Of a stretch of DNA of 38,388 nucleotides, positions 1 through 8,127 are shown one piece after another. Both the position numbers and the translations under genes were made by a program. Source of the stretch: a virus; the IMG/VR virus record IMGVR_UViG_3300009085_000016, positions 1 to 38,388 of that record, one strand, 5' to 3'. The notes below the pieces were generated by a model that ran no database searches, was not told the origin of the DNA, and saw only the letters and a program-made list of their open reading frames with translations. The number at the start of each line of letters is the position of its first letter. Within the stretch, counting starts at the first letter, position 1.

Positions 1-123
1 ATTTTTTTTTTTTAGTTAACTACAAAAAGATTTTTTCACTTGCAAAGTAAATCTTTGCTCTATTCCCGCGAAATTAGCATCAAATACTTTTGAAACGTGG
101 CCTTTTTCGCTCAGAAACTTACC
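1..123. repeat. Terminal direct repeat (left copy), circle junction
   Basis: Bases 1-123 are repeated exactly at 38266-38388. The repeat holds a run of twelve T and the last codons of the gene ending at 16. Read across the join, gene order and minus-strand direction stay continuous (neck gene, then tube-like gene). This means either an assembly overlap of a circular or circularly permuted genome, or a short real terminal redundancy. Sequence alone cannot separate these. Confidence 0.9.
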
Positions 124-681
124 AAATTCTGCATGTTCTAAGTGTGAGAAATCGGTCATTAGTTCGCTTTCAAATCGGCTGTAATTTAGCAATTTTTCTT
201 CAATGTATCCGACAAGTTGGCGCATACGGTCAAGTACACCAGTATAACTGCCGTTGGTTGTCCATCGCGGGTCCATGTTGTCAAGATAAAACATTGCAAT
301 ATCGGCTTTTCGTCCGATACTACTATTCAGATCGCGGTTCACTTTGTCGTTGATAATTTCATAAAGATAAATCAGCGGGGCGGTGTCGCCCAACGTTCCG
401 AGTTCGCCGTTTATCTTTACTGGCGTTCCGTGGATAAATGTCGGCATTTGTATCACAACCATTGCAGGCGTGATTTTTTCCTTAACCGTAAATTTATACC
501 CATTTACCGCGATTACCTTATGGTCGTTGCCGTCAATTTTTACGGACATTGACGGGCGTAGATGGATAGTGTCATATACTTCTATCTCTGTGCCGGCAGG
601 CACGTCGGCGTAATTCAAAACGTTCTGTTCCAAATCGCACGAAGCAATAAATTCTTTGATTATTTCGCTGATCGACTGCAT
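16..681 (-). CDS. Putative neck / tail completion protein (hypothetical)
   Basis: A 221-residue protein I do not recognise by sequence. It sits after the connector genes and, across the circle junction, directly before the tube-like tail gene at 37357-38262. That is where head-closure or tail-terminator proteins are usually found. The N-terminal half (about residues 25-100) is beta-rich with short turns (YADVPAGTEIEVYD, KIDGNDHKVIAVNGYKF). The C-terminal half is charged and helical. No signal peptide or membrane segment is visible. The start at 681 overlaps the end of the small membrane gene by 22 bases. A role in neck or tail completion is inferred from position only. Confidence 0.6.
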   Translation of the reverse strand: MQSISEIIKEFIASCDLEQNVLNYADVPAGTEIEVYDTIHLRPSMSVKIDGNDHKVIAVNGYKFTVKEKITPAMVVIQMPTFIHGTPVKINGELGTLGDTAPLIYLYEIINDKVNRDLNSSIGRKADIAMFYLDNMDPRWTTNGSYTGVLDRMRQLVGYIEEKLLNYSRFESELMTDFSHLEHAEFGKFLSEKGHVSKVFDANFAGIEQRFTLQVKKSFCS

Positions 682-833
682 CGCTTCTTTATTTTATCGT
701 ATAACGCCCAAACGCCTATAATCACACCGAGTAACAGCGAAATGAATTGTAGGTAAATGTTTGCTGTTTCCATGAGTGATGATATATATCCGCCAAAGCT
801 CCCGATTAGTCCAAATGTTTGTAAATGTTTCAT
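660..833 (-). CDS. Small membrane protein, possible holin
   Basis: Starting at the ATG at 833, this encodes 57 residues. That ATG forms a TAATG overlap with the stop of the upstream gene, so I prefer it to a longer in-frame start at 908. There is one clear hydrophobic segment (IYLQFISLLLGVIIGVWALY, about residues 26-45), a weaker hydrophobic N-terminus rich in Gly, and a short basic tail (DKIKKRCSRSAK). Size and topology fit a small phage holin or another inner-membrane protein. However, it lies among neck genes rather than beside the hydrolases at 18-19 kb, so the lysis role is only a guess. Confidence 0.6.
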   Translation of the reverse strand: MKHLQTFGLIGSFGGYISSLMETANIYLQFISLLLGVIIGVWALYDKIKKRCSRSAK

Positions 834-1846
834 TATTCTGATGTTACGTGTCCGTGTACTACTATTCTGAATCTTGTTAGTCCGGTAAGATTGTCGCGTA
901 CTATACACTTTAGAGATTCCCCCGCGTTTCCGTCCAATCTTATTACAACTCCACGATTGTCCAATCCAGAGAAATGCACAGATGAGTTAAGGCCAAACGA
1001 TCCCGATCCTGATCTTGTTGTGTAATCAAGCGAATCACCCTGTATTCGCAAGTCTGAATTGTCCTTAATATTGAAAAGGTTCTGCGAACTCGCACCGTCT
1101 TCTTTTCGAAAATAACAGCCTTTTGTTAGCGCGTTAATACTGCCAAACTTAGAATCATCTCCAGCAGTAGACAATAGCATTATCACATTTAGCCGTGTTA
1201 TGTGCCACTGAGTGCCAGCTTTGGGCTTTATCATAAATGCAACAGGCGTAACAGAGCCGTTTTTTTGCATATCAACGTCTAACACACTGCATCCGCTTAC
1301 GGTAGTATAGGCATAATCGAGCGGTATTGATAGCCCCAAAGTGTAACTATCTACTCCGGTAGATGTTACAGTAAGTATCTCAGCTTGGTATATTTTGCGG
1401 TTTTCCTGTAAGCATAGATAGTTGCCAACCACAGGAACATATCCCACGCTTAATACTTTGACCGTCTCAGCATCCTTAATCGTGTTTTCTGTTACCGTTA
1501 TTACTGCCTTAATATTACCCAAGTGAAGATTTAGCGCGTCGGTTGCTTGATCTTGCACATACACATCCTGTGAGGCATTACCGCCGATCAAACCAGCAAT
1601 ATGCGCCTGTAGCGTGTCGGCCGTCCATGGCCCTGCCGGAACAGTTACCGCTGTTACATCAATCGGGTAACTGTTAGTAGTCGGGTTACGGTTGCTTATG
1701 CACTCTGACAGATAAATGATGTTTTCATTCGTCTTCGATGCGTAACAGCTGGCATTTTGCCCGCTTACTATCCCAACTATTGACCCGTCTGATTCTAAAA
1801 GAGCAATGTTCCCGCTTATTTCCTCTATTCTTGTAATTATACCCAT
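833..1846 (-). CDS. Putative virion structural protein (hypothetical)
   Basis: A 337-residue protein with the composition of a beta-rich virion protein: many Ser, Thr, Gly, Val and Asn, few Lys, no membrane segment. Two parts can be guessed. The N-terminal part (1-110) begins MGIITRIEEISGNIALLES; the C-terminal part (about 190-337) has alternating polar and hydrophobic strands and ends FRIVVHGHVTSE, as in a jelly-roll-like outer domain. It overlaps the connector gene upstream by 10 bases and couples to the small membrane gene by TAATG. A head fibre, decoration or neck-whisker role is plausible from position, but I recognise no family motif. Confidence 0.55.
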   Translation of the reverse strand: MGIITRIEEISGNIALLESDGSIVGIVSGQNASCYASKTNENIIYLSECISNRNPTTNSYPIDVTAVTVPAGPWTADTLQAHIAGLIGGNASQDVYVQDQATDALNLHLGNIKAVITVTENTIKDAETVKVLSVGYVPVVGNYLCLQENRKIYQAEILTVTSTGVDSYTLGLSIPLDYAYTTVSGCSVLDVDMQKNGSVTPVAFMIKPKAGTQWHITRLNVIMLLSTAGDDSKFGSINALTKGCYFRKEDGASSQNLFNIKDNSDLRIQGDSLDYTTRSGSGSFGLNSSVHFSGLDNRGVVIRLDGNAGESLKCIVRDNLTGLTRFRIVVHGHVTSE

Positions 1847-2346
1847 GATGTCTTATGTAAGCATTGTCCGTTGTATTCGGGATAAATGTCGGCATTTTCT
1901 CGGATAAACCACTGGATTGAATGGGCGTTGTTTACCGACTCATTGTACCGCAAGTAAAGCCCCGAGCCTATCCCGCTGGTTTGTACCGAGTTTTCATTTG
2001 TCGCCGTGGTGTTTCCAGTTTCGCGATTTTGGAATGGTTGGTATCGGACATACTCGAAATAGATCATAAGCATTAGCATCTGCTTTATGCCATCGCTTAC
2101 AACTAGCTCCTTTTCGTGATCTATTTCAAACGGCGCGAATATGTCGGCAAATCGTTGCTCTGAAAATCCTGTTAATGGATCGTAGTCAGCAGTCATAAGC
2201 TTTGATAGCTCCGCACCAAGTACTGCCGACATCATTGTGCGCTCTGTAGCATCAATCACGCCTTGCAAATATTGCTCGGACAAATTATTAAAAGCGACCC
2301 GTAGCGGGCCGCTCTTAAAATCATCAGTATTTACAAATGTCGCCAT
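1837..2346 (-). CDS. Head-tail connector (adaptor) protein
   Basis: 169 residues, mainly helical, directly downstream of the capsid genes, as expected for the gp6-like adaptor that docks on the portal. The C-terminal stretch (LYLRYNESVNNAHSIQWFIR, then DIYPEYNG) resembles Bacteroidota phage head-tail connectors of the DUF6712 kind, in which an Ile-Gln-Trp helix is followed by a Pro-Glu-Tyr/Phe-Asn-Gly turn. The start at 2346 shares one base with the stop of the preceding gene (TAATG), so the pair is translationally coupled. Family assignment is from pattern memory. Confidence 0.65.
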   Translation of the reverse strand: MATFVNTDDFKSGPLRVAFNNLSEQYLQGVIDATERTMMSAVLGAELSKLMTADYDPLTGFSEQRFADIFAPFEIDHEKELVVSDGIKQMLMLMIYFEYVRYQPFQNRETGNTTATNENSVQTSGIGSGLYLRYNESVNNAHSIQWFIRENADIYPEYNGQCLHKTSWV

Positions 2347-2876
2347 TATTCAGATTTTGACGGTCTCCCGCGTTTTGGTTTTTCTGGCTCAGTTTCTGGC
2401 TCAGTTTCTGGCTCAGTTTCTGGTTGCGGAAAAATATTGCTTGCCATTTCTGCAAGACATGCATCGTAACCAAGATTGTAGCCTTCCGCGTGTCCGACTG
2501 AATGACCTTTTTCGTATCCTTCTTTTTGGCCTTTCACATATCCATCTTCACTTCCCTGTTGGACACCAAGCTCGAAAAATTCTGATTTTATCGCTTCAAT
2601 GTCAGAAATCGCAGGATCGGCAACCGCGTCCGAGTTTTTTTTTTCTTGCTCTTCTTTTTCCTTTTCTAGGATATTATCTTCGATTCGCTGTTTCATGATT
2701 CGCGATCTTGCGTTTAGAATTTCATTTGCTTTTTCGCGGTATGTGATAAGCTGTTCGTTTGTTGCTTCAACTGCAAATCCTTCATTTATCAGTTTTATCG
2801 CTACATTTTGTGTAAAATCCTTTACTAATCCTGCCGATAGACCGCTTACATGGTCTTTAACTATCTCTACTATCAT
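2346..2876 (-). CDS. Coiled-coil, AT-hook-like protein of the head cluster
   Basis: A 176-residue protein of unknown function between the major capsid gene and the connector. Residues about 45-85 are highly charged and helical (ILEKEKEEQEKKNSD). Next comes a Gly-Tyr/His periodic segment (KGQKEGYEKGHSVGHAEGY) with a Gly every four residues. The C-terminus has a repeated Pro-Glu-Thr-Glu linker encoded by a 12-bp tandem DNA repeat, and a final KPKRGRPSK that matches the Arg-Gly-Arg-Pro core of an AT-hook. The gene is separated from the capsid gene by a hairpin terminator. It might bind DNA during packaging or be a minor head protein; neither is shown. Confidence 0.6.
   Translation of the reverse strand: MIVEIVKDHVSGLSAGLVKDFTQNVAIKLINEGFAVEATNEQLITYREKANEILNARSRIMKQRIEDNILEKEKEEQEKKNSDAVADPAISDIEAIKSEFFELGVQQGSEDGYVKGQKEGYEKGHSVGHAEGYNLGYDACLAEMASNIFPQPETEPETEPETEPEKPKRGRPSKSE
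2381..2422 (-). repeat. 12-bp tandem repeat encoding a PETE linker
   Basis: Three full copies and one partial copy of TTTCTGGCTCAG in tandem, inside the 3' end of the coiled-coil gene. Because the unit is 12 bp, changes in copy number keep the frame and only alter the length of the acidic Pro-Glu-Thr-Glu linker ahead of the AT-hook-like tail. Confidence 0.85.
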
Positions 2877-2887
2877 ACTTTTAAGGT

Positions 2888-2918
2888 ATAAAAAAGCCCC
2901 GCGTTTTGCGAGGCTTTA
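2888..2918 (-). terminator. Terminator after the major capsid gene
   Basis: Stem AGCCTCGC / GCGGGGCT (minus strand, one G-T pair) with an AAAAC loop, followed by TTTTTT. It lies between the capsid gene and the 176-residue gene. It could partly uncouple high capsid expression from the downstream connector genes. Confidence 0.8.
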
Positions 2919-2938
2919 AAATTAAGAAAATTATTTGA

Positions 2939-4399
2939 TTATGCTTTGGTGATTGCGGCAATCGCAACATCAATATCCGTGCATTTCATAAATGCATTAG
3001 CGTAATTTGATGGTACGATAAAATTCAATCGCTCTTTGGCCATGATTTTTGCTAAGCCAGACTGCCAATCTGTGCCGTCCATTGTCGAAATTTCAATTTC
3101 TAGCGTACGGCGGTCTAATATTTCTCCCTTTGTTGAATCAAAAACAACACATGTGCCAGATGGGCAGATACTAGTCATTACTACTAACATGCCTTTAATA
3201 AACACATTCCCGCCAGTGCTTACAATGTCCTTTGATAGATAATTGTCGTTTTTGTCCTTCAGGCTCTCTACGAGTCTAAACCAATCGTGACGGTTTACAA
3301 TTACCGTGTCTGGCATAAATGCTCCCTCTGACAAAACATCTATTTGCATATCCATCGCACCGATCAAGTCGATAAAATTAGCCGCCTGAATTGATGCCTC
3401 AACCGGAGCAGAAACGTTTGCTGCGGAGAACTCAGATGCTATCCCAAGGATTGAATCTGTTTTGATTACGGATGCAGAAACACCAAGCAACTGCTTGTCG
3501 ATTTCCAAAGCCATAGAGTCGGTAATCAATTTCTCAATTCTCGACTGCATGAATGGGTAATCGGCGATGAAATCACGGCAAAACGTAATGATGTCTTTTA
3601 TCACGACCGTTTGCTTTGATTGCACTGTCAAAGTCTCCTTTGTATTGCTTGTTACGGCAGAACATAGAGCCACGCCTTTAGCATCACGAACAACAGTTGT
3701 TTGCTCAGTGTACTTGTAGTACTCGGTAGAAAGCGGGATTGTTGAAAACAACTGTCTGATTCTAGTGCGGCGCACTGGTTTGTCAATAACGCCCGGGCGC
3801 ATTTGTGCGAAATCTGAACCGTCGGTTATGTCGCCATACGTCTGCGATGCTTTTGCGACAGTGAAAATTGATTGCCCTTGCTTCGTTCCGAGGTCATTGA
3901 TGTCTGATGCTTTTTCATCAAATGCCGCTTTCAATCTCTTTTCAAAAGTCTCTATAGTGATAGCACCCGTATTTTTGAGCTTTGCCAATTCAACACCTTG
4001 CGCCTTCATCGCGATAAGCATTGCAGGGATATTCTTATTCATCTCATCCAATTGTTCTTTGAGCTGTTTAATTATATCCTTATTGGCAGTGGCATCAACT
4101 TGTAATTTAGTTAGTTCCGCTTTTATTGCCGCCTCTTTTTCGTTATTGTGCTTTAATAGAGCGGCTTCATATTGGCTTTTTTGTTCGTCGTCCAAAGCCT
4201 CATATTCCTCTCCTGTGAGAGATTTGAAAGTTTTTTCCGCTCCTGTCATTACGAACCACGGGGCAATCACGGCGAGTGCAACCCCGTGCGATCCTGTTAT
4301 AAACTCACCGACAAACGGTAATTGTTCTGGAAATGTCGTTGCGAATGTCACCGCCACGATTGCGAGCAAGAAACCCGCGAGTAAAAGAATTTTTTTCAT
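2939..4399 (-). CDS. Major capsid protein, HK97 fold
   Basis: 486 residues in the order hydrophobic N-terminus, charged coiled coil, capsid fold. Residues about 60-130 (LTGEEYEALDDEQKSQYEAA and following) form a helical delta-domain as in HK97 gp5, normally removed by the prohead protease encoded just upstream. The remaining ~330 residues have the N-arm and E-loop order seen in the phage capsid family (RRTRIRQLFSTIPLSTEYYK, then VMTSICPSGTCVVFD near the P-domain, ending in the A-domain). Unusually, the first ~50 residues are signal-like (MKKILLLAGFLLAIVAVTFA). An internal Met at residue 51 (MTGAEKTF) would avoid that segment. It follows the protease with a 17-base gap. Confidence 0.85.
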   Translation of the reverse strand: MKKILLLAGFLLAIVAVTFATTFPEQLPFVGEFITGSHGVALAVIAPWFVMTGAEKTFKSLTGEEYEALDDEQKSQYEAALLKHNNEKEAAIKAELTKLQVDATANKDIIKQLKEQLDEMNKNIPAMLIAMKAQGVELAKLKNTGAITIETFEKRLKAAFDEKASDINDLGTKQGQSIFTVAKASQTYGDITDGSDFAQMRPGVIDKPVRRTRIRQLFSTIPLSTEYYKYTEQTTVVRDAKGVALCSAVTSNTKETLTVQSKQTVVIKDIITFCRDFIADYPFMQSRIEKLITDSMALEIDKQLLGVSASVIKTDSILGIASEFSAANVSAPVEASIQAANFIDLIGAMDMQIDVLSEGAFMPDTVIVNRHDWFRLVESLKDKNDNYLSKDIVSTGGNVFIKGMLVVMTSICPSGTCVVFDSTKGEILDRRTLEIEISTMDGTDWQSGLAKIMAKERLNFIVPSNYANAFMKCTDIDVAIAAITKA

Positions 4400-4416
4400 T
4401 GTTTCTGTTTTTTTGA

Positions 4417-5196
4417 TTAATGTGAATGCAAAAGTATGAAATTTTTTCGAGTGGCAAATTTTGCCGGCTCATCCGAGTGAAAAGCTTTCGGCTCGGTGAC
4501 TGATTGTGTTGGTGTAATATGGTTTGACCCACGGGGAACGGCCGACCCCTCAATAACTTTGGCTTCAAGCACAGGGAAAAAGTATTTATTACGAATGTCT
4601 GACTTATTCGCTACTAAATCTACGTATTTCTTCCAATTTTCATATTCTTCTTTGTATTCCTTGTTATCAATAGCAGTAAGCACCTTAACGTACTGCATAC
4701 CGACAGAGTGCTGATTAACTCGCCCCTTTGCGTATAACCCATGCATATATGCATTTACCGATACATCAACGTTTGAATCAAACATCAAAGCCTGAGTTTT
4801 CCCGGTATATCCGCTATTCAAAGCCTCAAATGTAGTGTTCTTAACGTATGCCTTCAAGTCTTCACCTTCCGAAATAACGTCAGCAAATCGCGAGCCGTGC
4901 TCTTGCAGGTGTTGTATAAATCGATTTTCTTTCAACGATTTTGTCCAAATACCGTCTATGTGTACGTCTCCGTGCGAGTCGTAAATATTTGTTGTGTTGA
5001 TTACTGCCTTTACTTGGATAATATCCGGCGGCGAATCCATAGCTGCAGCCTTTTGAACCGATACGGTTTCATATCCTGCGAATTTGTCGGCATGTTTAAT
5101 TGATGCGCGTTTGAGTGCAATCACCTTATCACCATGTTTGGCTAAATATGCGTGTATGGCCTTTGCCGAGGAAAATGCCGAGTCGTCAAATTTCAT
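4417..5196 (-). CDS. Prohead (capsid maturation) protease
   Basis: 259 residues resembling the HK97-type prohead protease (serine peptidase clan with herpesvirus assemblin). The N-terminal strand region VINTTNIYDSHGDVHIDGIW is typical. His in FIQHLQEHGS (about 96 or 100) and Ser in NQHSVGM (about 164) are the likely catalytic pair, and EGSAVPRGSN is the usual C-terminal turn. The enzyme cleaves the delta-domain of the capsid protein and itself during prohead maturation. The C-terminal ~50 residues are low complexity and may be scaffold-like. Its ATG overlaps the stop of the 22-codon microgene upstream (ATGA), and the capsid gene follows. Confidence 0.8.
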   Translation of the reverse strand: MKFDDSAFSSAKAIHAYLAKHGDKVIALKRASIKHADKFAGYETVSVQKAAAMDSPPDIIQVKAVINTTNIYDSHGDVHIDGIWTKSLKENRFIQHLQEHGSRFADVISEGEDLKAYVKNTTFEALNSGYTGKTQALMFDSNVDVSVNAYMHGLYAKGRVNQHSVGMQYVKVLTAIDNKEYKEEYENWKKYVDLVANKSDIRNKYFFPVLEAKVIEGSAVPRGSNHITPTQSVTEPKAFHSDEPAKFATRKNFILLHSH

Positions 5197-5261
5197 TTGT
5201 TCACCGTGTTACCAAGTTTCTTTTTGCGGATAGCTTCGATCTCTTTAATGTCTGGTTTCAT
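5193..5261 (-). CDS. 22-residue microprotein between portal and protease
   Basis: A tiny open reading frame, MKPDIKEIEAIRKKKLGNTVNK, fills the whole gap between portal and protease. Its ATG overlaps the portal stop as ATGA, and its own TGA overlaps the protease ATG as ATGA. Tight coupling on both sides is the same arrangement seen between the larger genes here, which argues that the frame is translated. It may be a real small head-assembly protein, or mainly a coupling device that carries ribosomes from portal to protease. The peptide is basic and helical with no recognised domain. Confidence 0.55.
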   Translation of the reverse strand: MKPDIKEIEAIRKKKLGNTVNK

Positions 5262-6589
5262 TTTAATCCAATTAATGCGCGTGATTCTTGCGTTGTTAAT
5301 TTTTCCATGATTTTAGTCGCAATTAGCGGAGAGAATGTTTTTAATGCCTCAGATTGCATGTTTTTTTCTCCGACATCAGTTATTTCAGTAGCCTTTTGCT
5401 CGGAGTACCCAAATTCGATTAATACGGCTTTTTTTGAATCTGTTGATATTTGCATTTTCATAATCATATCAAGTGTTTGCGCCTTTACATAGTCGGTATC
5501 CGCGCTTGCTTTGTCTGCTATTTTTATTTCTTCTATATTTTTTTCATCAAGTTCCATTCTAAACAGCGACCCTGTGCCGGCCAACCAAAATGAGTTGAAC
5601 TCTTTTATTACGTAGTCGTTGCATAATGGGATAAACACTTGCAGAAATGCTGCCTTGATTGCCTCGGCCATGTTTGAGTAGGTGCTGGCCGTAGGGTCTC
5701 CGAATATCTTAGAGTCAAGCCCGTACACGCCAGCGATCAATCTAAGCTTTGCCATCAATGACGGGTCTAGATTTAACTCAGACGGCGATCGCGTTATGTC
5801 AATTGCCTTTAGCTTAGCAGTAGTTATTCTTACAGACCCTGAATTTTCAACACCTGTATTTGTCGTGTCAAAATCATCTTGCGCCTCCTTTTTTTGATTT
5901 GGAGTCATTGGCAAATCGCTCTCATTTGTTAGCATCTTGACACCTCCACCCTTGATATACGTAAACGCCTCTGTTTCGAGATTGGCAGTACTTGAGGTGA
6001 TTGCCTCGCCCAAAACCGAAAGTTTTGATTTGTGTTCCCACGCACCGGCAACCGACGGCATCCGCAATTCGAGTACATTATCTAGTTCGTCACCAGATAT
6101 TACATACTTCACACCTTCAATGTATGTATCATACAGAACTACTTCTTTCCTGCTATTAACCTGCTTTGTGGTGCAAACAGTCGGCATTACATGAAACTCT
6201 GAAAATCCACCGAATCCGACCGACTTAACCCCATAAACATGGGTAATTCCGTGAATAAGAAGATCGGTAATCAGCTGATAAATGAAATCTTTGCGAGTCT
6301 GTAGCTTGTTTGGGTTTTCCCAAAGAATTTGCTCCGGCGTGTTTTCAACCTCTTCCCCTTTTTGGTTGATGAAACATTGATCTAATGAGCTGACAACAGA
6401 TGCCTGTTTGTCAATGACCATAAAAACAAGCGGGTTTGTGTCGTATGCTGAGTAATATTTCTGGTCGGTTTTGAACACGTAAGTACCCTTACCTATGCGA
6501 ACATTTCCCCACCACCAAGCCGACTGAGTGCCACCGCCGAACACATTTTGCAGATTGAATATATTGCTGAAAGTTTTCTTTATTCCCAT
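5258..6589 (-). CDS. Portal protein, HK97 type
   Basis: The dodecameric channel at the head vertex. Starting at the ATG at 6589 it has 443 residues. I chose this start because a TATATTTG promoter element sits four bases upstream; a longer frame starting at 6679 would read through that promoter and a dispersed repeat. Portal hallmarks are the N-terminal wing (PLVFMVIDKQASVVSSL), the helix NPNKLQTRKDFIYQLITDLL with the following GITHVYG strand, and the C-terminal crown and clip region (YGLDSKIFGD, TYSNMAEAIKAAF). It lies between the terminase and prohead protease genes, separated from terminase by a 227-base intergenic region holding the inverted copy of the dispersed repeat. Confidence 0.85.
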   Translation of the reverse strand: MGIKKTFSNIFNLQNVFGGGTQSAWWWGNVRIGKGTYVFKTDQKYYSAYDTNPLVFMVIDKQASVVSSLDQCFINQKGEEVENTPEQILWENPNKLQTRKDFIYQLITDLLIHGITHVYGVKSVGFGGFSEFHVMPTVCTTKQVNSRKEVVLYDTYIEGVKYVISGDELDNVLELRMPSVAGAWEHKSKLSVLGEAITSSTANLETEAFTYIKGGGVKMLTNESDLPMTPNQKKEAQDDFDTTNTGVENSGSVRITTAKLKAIDITRSPSELNLDPSLMAKLRLIAGVYGLDSKIFGDPTASTYSNMAEAIKAAFLQVFIPLCNDYVIKEFNSFWLAGTGSLFRMELDEKNIEEIKIADKASADTDYVKAQTLDMIMKMQISTDSKKAVLIEFGYSEQKATEITDVGEKNMQSEALKTFSPLIATKIMEKLTTQESRALIGLK

Positions 6590-6593
6590 GAGC

Positions 6594-6601
6594 CAAATAT
6601 A
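6594..6601 (-). promoter_or_regulatory. Portal promoter -7 element, near-leaderless
   Basis: TATATTTG on the minus strand, four bases before the portal ATG at 6589. With the Bacteroides rule that transcription starts about four bases after this element, the transcript would start one base ahead of the ATG. No TTG is visible at -33. Confidence 0.6.
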
Positions 6602-6632
6602 ATTATTTTTTCTGTCAATAAACACTGCAAAG

Positions 6633-6723
6633 TTATTTGATACATTGGTCGCACGTGTTGTATATATAATATTTAACAAGCATCACACATAAAACGGCAT
6701 GTATTGATATAAAGGTAGTTATG
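6633..6723 (-). repeat. ~95-bp dispersed repeat, copy A (inverted relative to B, C, D)
   Basis: On the minus strand it reads as the other copies do, with CAATACATGCCG followed after about 46 bases by ACAACACGTGCGACCAATG. It lies between terminase and portal, upstream of the portal promoter. The intergenic remainder (6724-6816) is AT-rich and I see no gene in it. Confidence 0.8.
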
Positions 6724-6816
6724 TAATTTCAGCCAGATAATGAATAATATTATACCGTGTGTGCCTACCTAAAAAAGCTTTGTTATTGTATGTTATTGAT
6801 TATTAACACGTTATAT

Positions 6817-8127
6817 TTAAATTATTCCTTGTGTTTCGAGATATTTTACCGCGTATCGAATACCGTCTATGTGGTGATTGAATTTATCTATCGGTTCATC
6901 AAAGAACTCTCCAGTAATAGGATTTGACCGCCACTTATAATTGCGCCGTTCGTTCGATATGTTTGGCGAATTAACGATATTGACCTTATATTTTTTGAGT
7001 CGCGAAATTCCGACCTTCACCGTGTCTTTACCAAGCCAATACACTTGCCAGTTTTTTAACCGCAACTCACACGCGCTCTTTTGTTCCGCTGCATCGCAGA
7101 TAATTATTTCGTCGTGGCCGACTCCGCATTCGGTTAGCCGTCCATCAATAGAGTAGATGCTTTTCTTGCCGTCCTTTTCATCTATTGATACATCTGAGCT
7201 GATAATATTCGTTAGGCCAGTTTCGTAAACGTCCTCCTTTATCCAAAGCTCGCCTTTGTAAAACCAAACCCCGCCTATCGCCGTAGGGTCATTTGAGAAT
7301 CCGAAATCAAGCCATCGGCAAAGAGGTTTCGTGTGCGCTATGTACGTCGGCAATTCATTCACGTCTTTCCAGTATGGGAAAATTGCACCTTTTGGCACGG
7401 CTCGCATACCTAGGTTATATACTTCGTAGTGCCACTGATCGGCAGTTCCGTTTTCTATGTTTTCCGGTGTCGGCTCATAACCCATTATTACTTTGCGCTG
7501 ACCGGCTGGCAAATATGCGTTATCGCGCCATGTCGAATGCAGATAGAAAATACACTCGGTTATCTCTCGCCCTAGTTGCTCATCAAATACTTTCGTGATT
7601 TTCTTTTTCCCGCGTCCGTGCGGTTGCATGTTGGCCAGTGTCTTTTTGAAAATCCAATGATCGTCTGTCGATGGGTTAAAATCCAAAAACCAAAGCTCAT
7701 TTGTCCGCATGTTGACCTGATTAAATGAAGGCTCTGCTAACTCAATAGCCTCGTTAAACCAAAATACATCTTGGCGCGGCCCGTGAAACTTTTGCGGATC
7801 GTCAGCGCCGATGAACCGAAATACATTGCCGTTGTTTTCGGCTTCGTATTTCGATTTATTGAACTTGAAATTTAGGTGATATGAAAGTGTTAGGTTTTGG
7901 AAGTCTGTCCAGATACTCGGTATTGTCCAAGTCATTTTCGACCGCCCGCATGTGATCTTCTTGCTTCTGTTGCTCTGCGAGTACAATTGCAGGAATTGGA
8001 TAATAGAGGTTGTTTTGGACGAACCAGAAGACCCCTCCAAAACAAACCCGATCTTGTCGAACTTCCCGTGGCATTCCCGGTAGTTAGTGTAGATGAACTC
8101 GAATACCTCAGTGGCTTGTAGCTTCAC
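6817..8127 (-). CDS. terL: Terminase large subunit
   Basis: About 436 residues; the ATP-driven packaging motor with a headful or site nuclease. ATPase domain: Walker A EGSSGSSKTTS (about residues 31-41), Walker B with catalytic Glu in DVFWFNEA (about 119-126), coupling motif WFLDFNPS (about 145). Nuclease domain: WLDFGFSNDPTAI (Asp near 273), IICDAAEQKS (Asp near 344), and HHIDGIRYAV (Asp near 420), which together form the RNase H-like metal site. The order and spacing resemble the PBSX-like Terminase_3 group. It overlaps the small subunit gene by 20 bases. All expected catalytic residues are present. Confidence 0.93.
   Translation of the reverse strand: MKLQATEVFEFIYTNYRECHGKFDKIGFVLEGSSGSSKTTSIIQFLQLYSQSNRSKKITCGRSKMTWTIPSIWTDFQNLTLSYHLNFKFNKSKYEAENNGNVFRFIGADDPQKFHGPRQDVFWFNEAIELAEPSFNQVNMRTNELWFLDFNPSTDDHWIFKKTLANMQPHGRGKKKITKVFDEQLGREITECIFYLHSTWRDNAYLPAGQRKVIMGYEPTPENIENGTADQWHYEVYNLGMRAVPKGAIFPYWKDVNELPTYIAHTKPLCRWLDFGFSNDPTAIGGVWFYKGELWIKEDVYETGLTNIISSDVSIDEKDGKKSIYSIDGRLTECGVGHDEIIICDAAEQKSACELRLKNWQVYWLGKDTVKVGISRLKKYKVNIVNSPNISNERRNYKWRSNPITGEFFDEPIDKFNHHIDGIRYAVKYLETQGII

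Noticed and set aside
6589-6679. Longer N-terminus for the portal protein
   Set aside because: The extension would be encoded by the dispersed repeat, upstream of a consensus -7 element that lies four bases before a better ATG.
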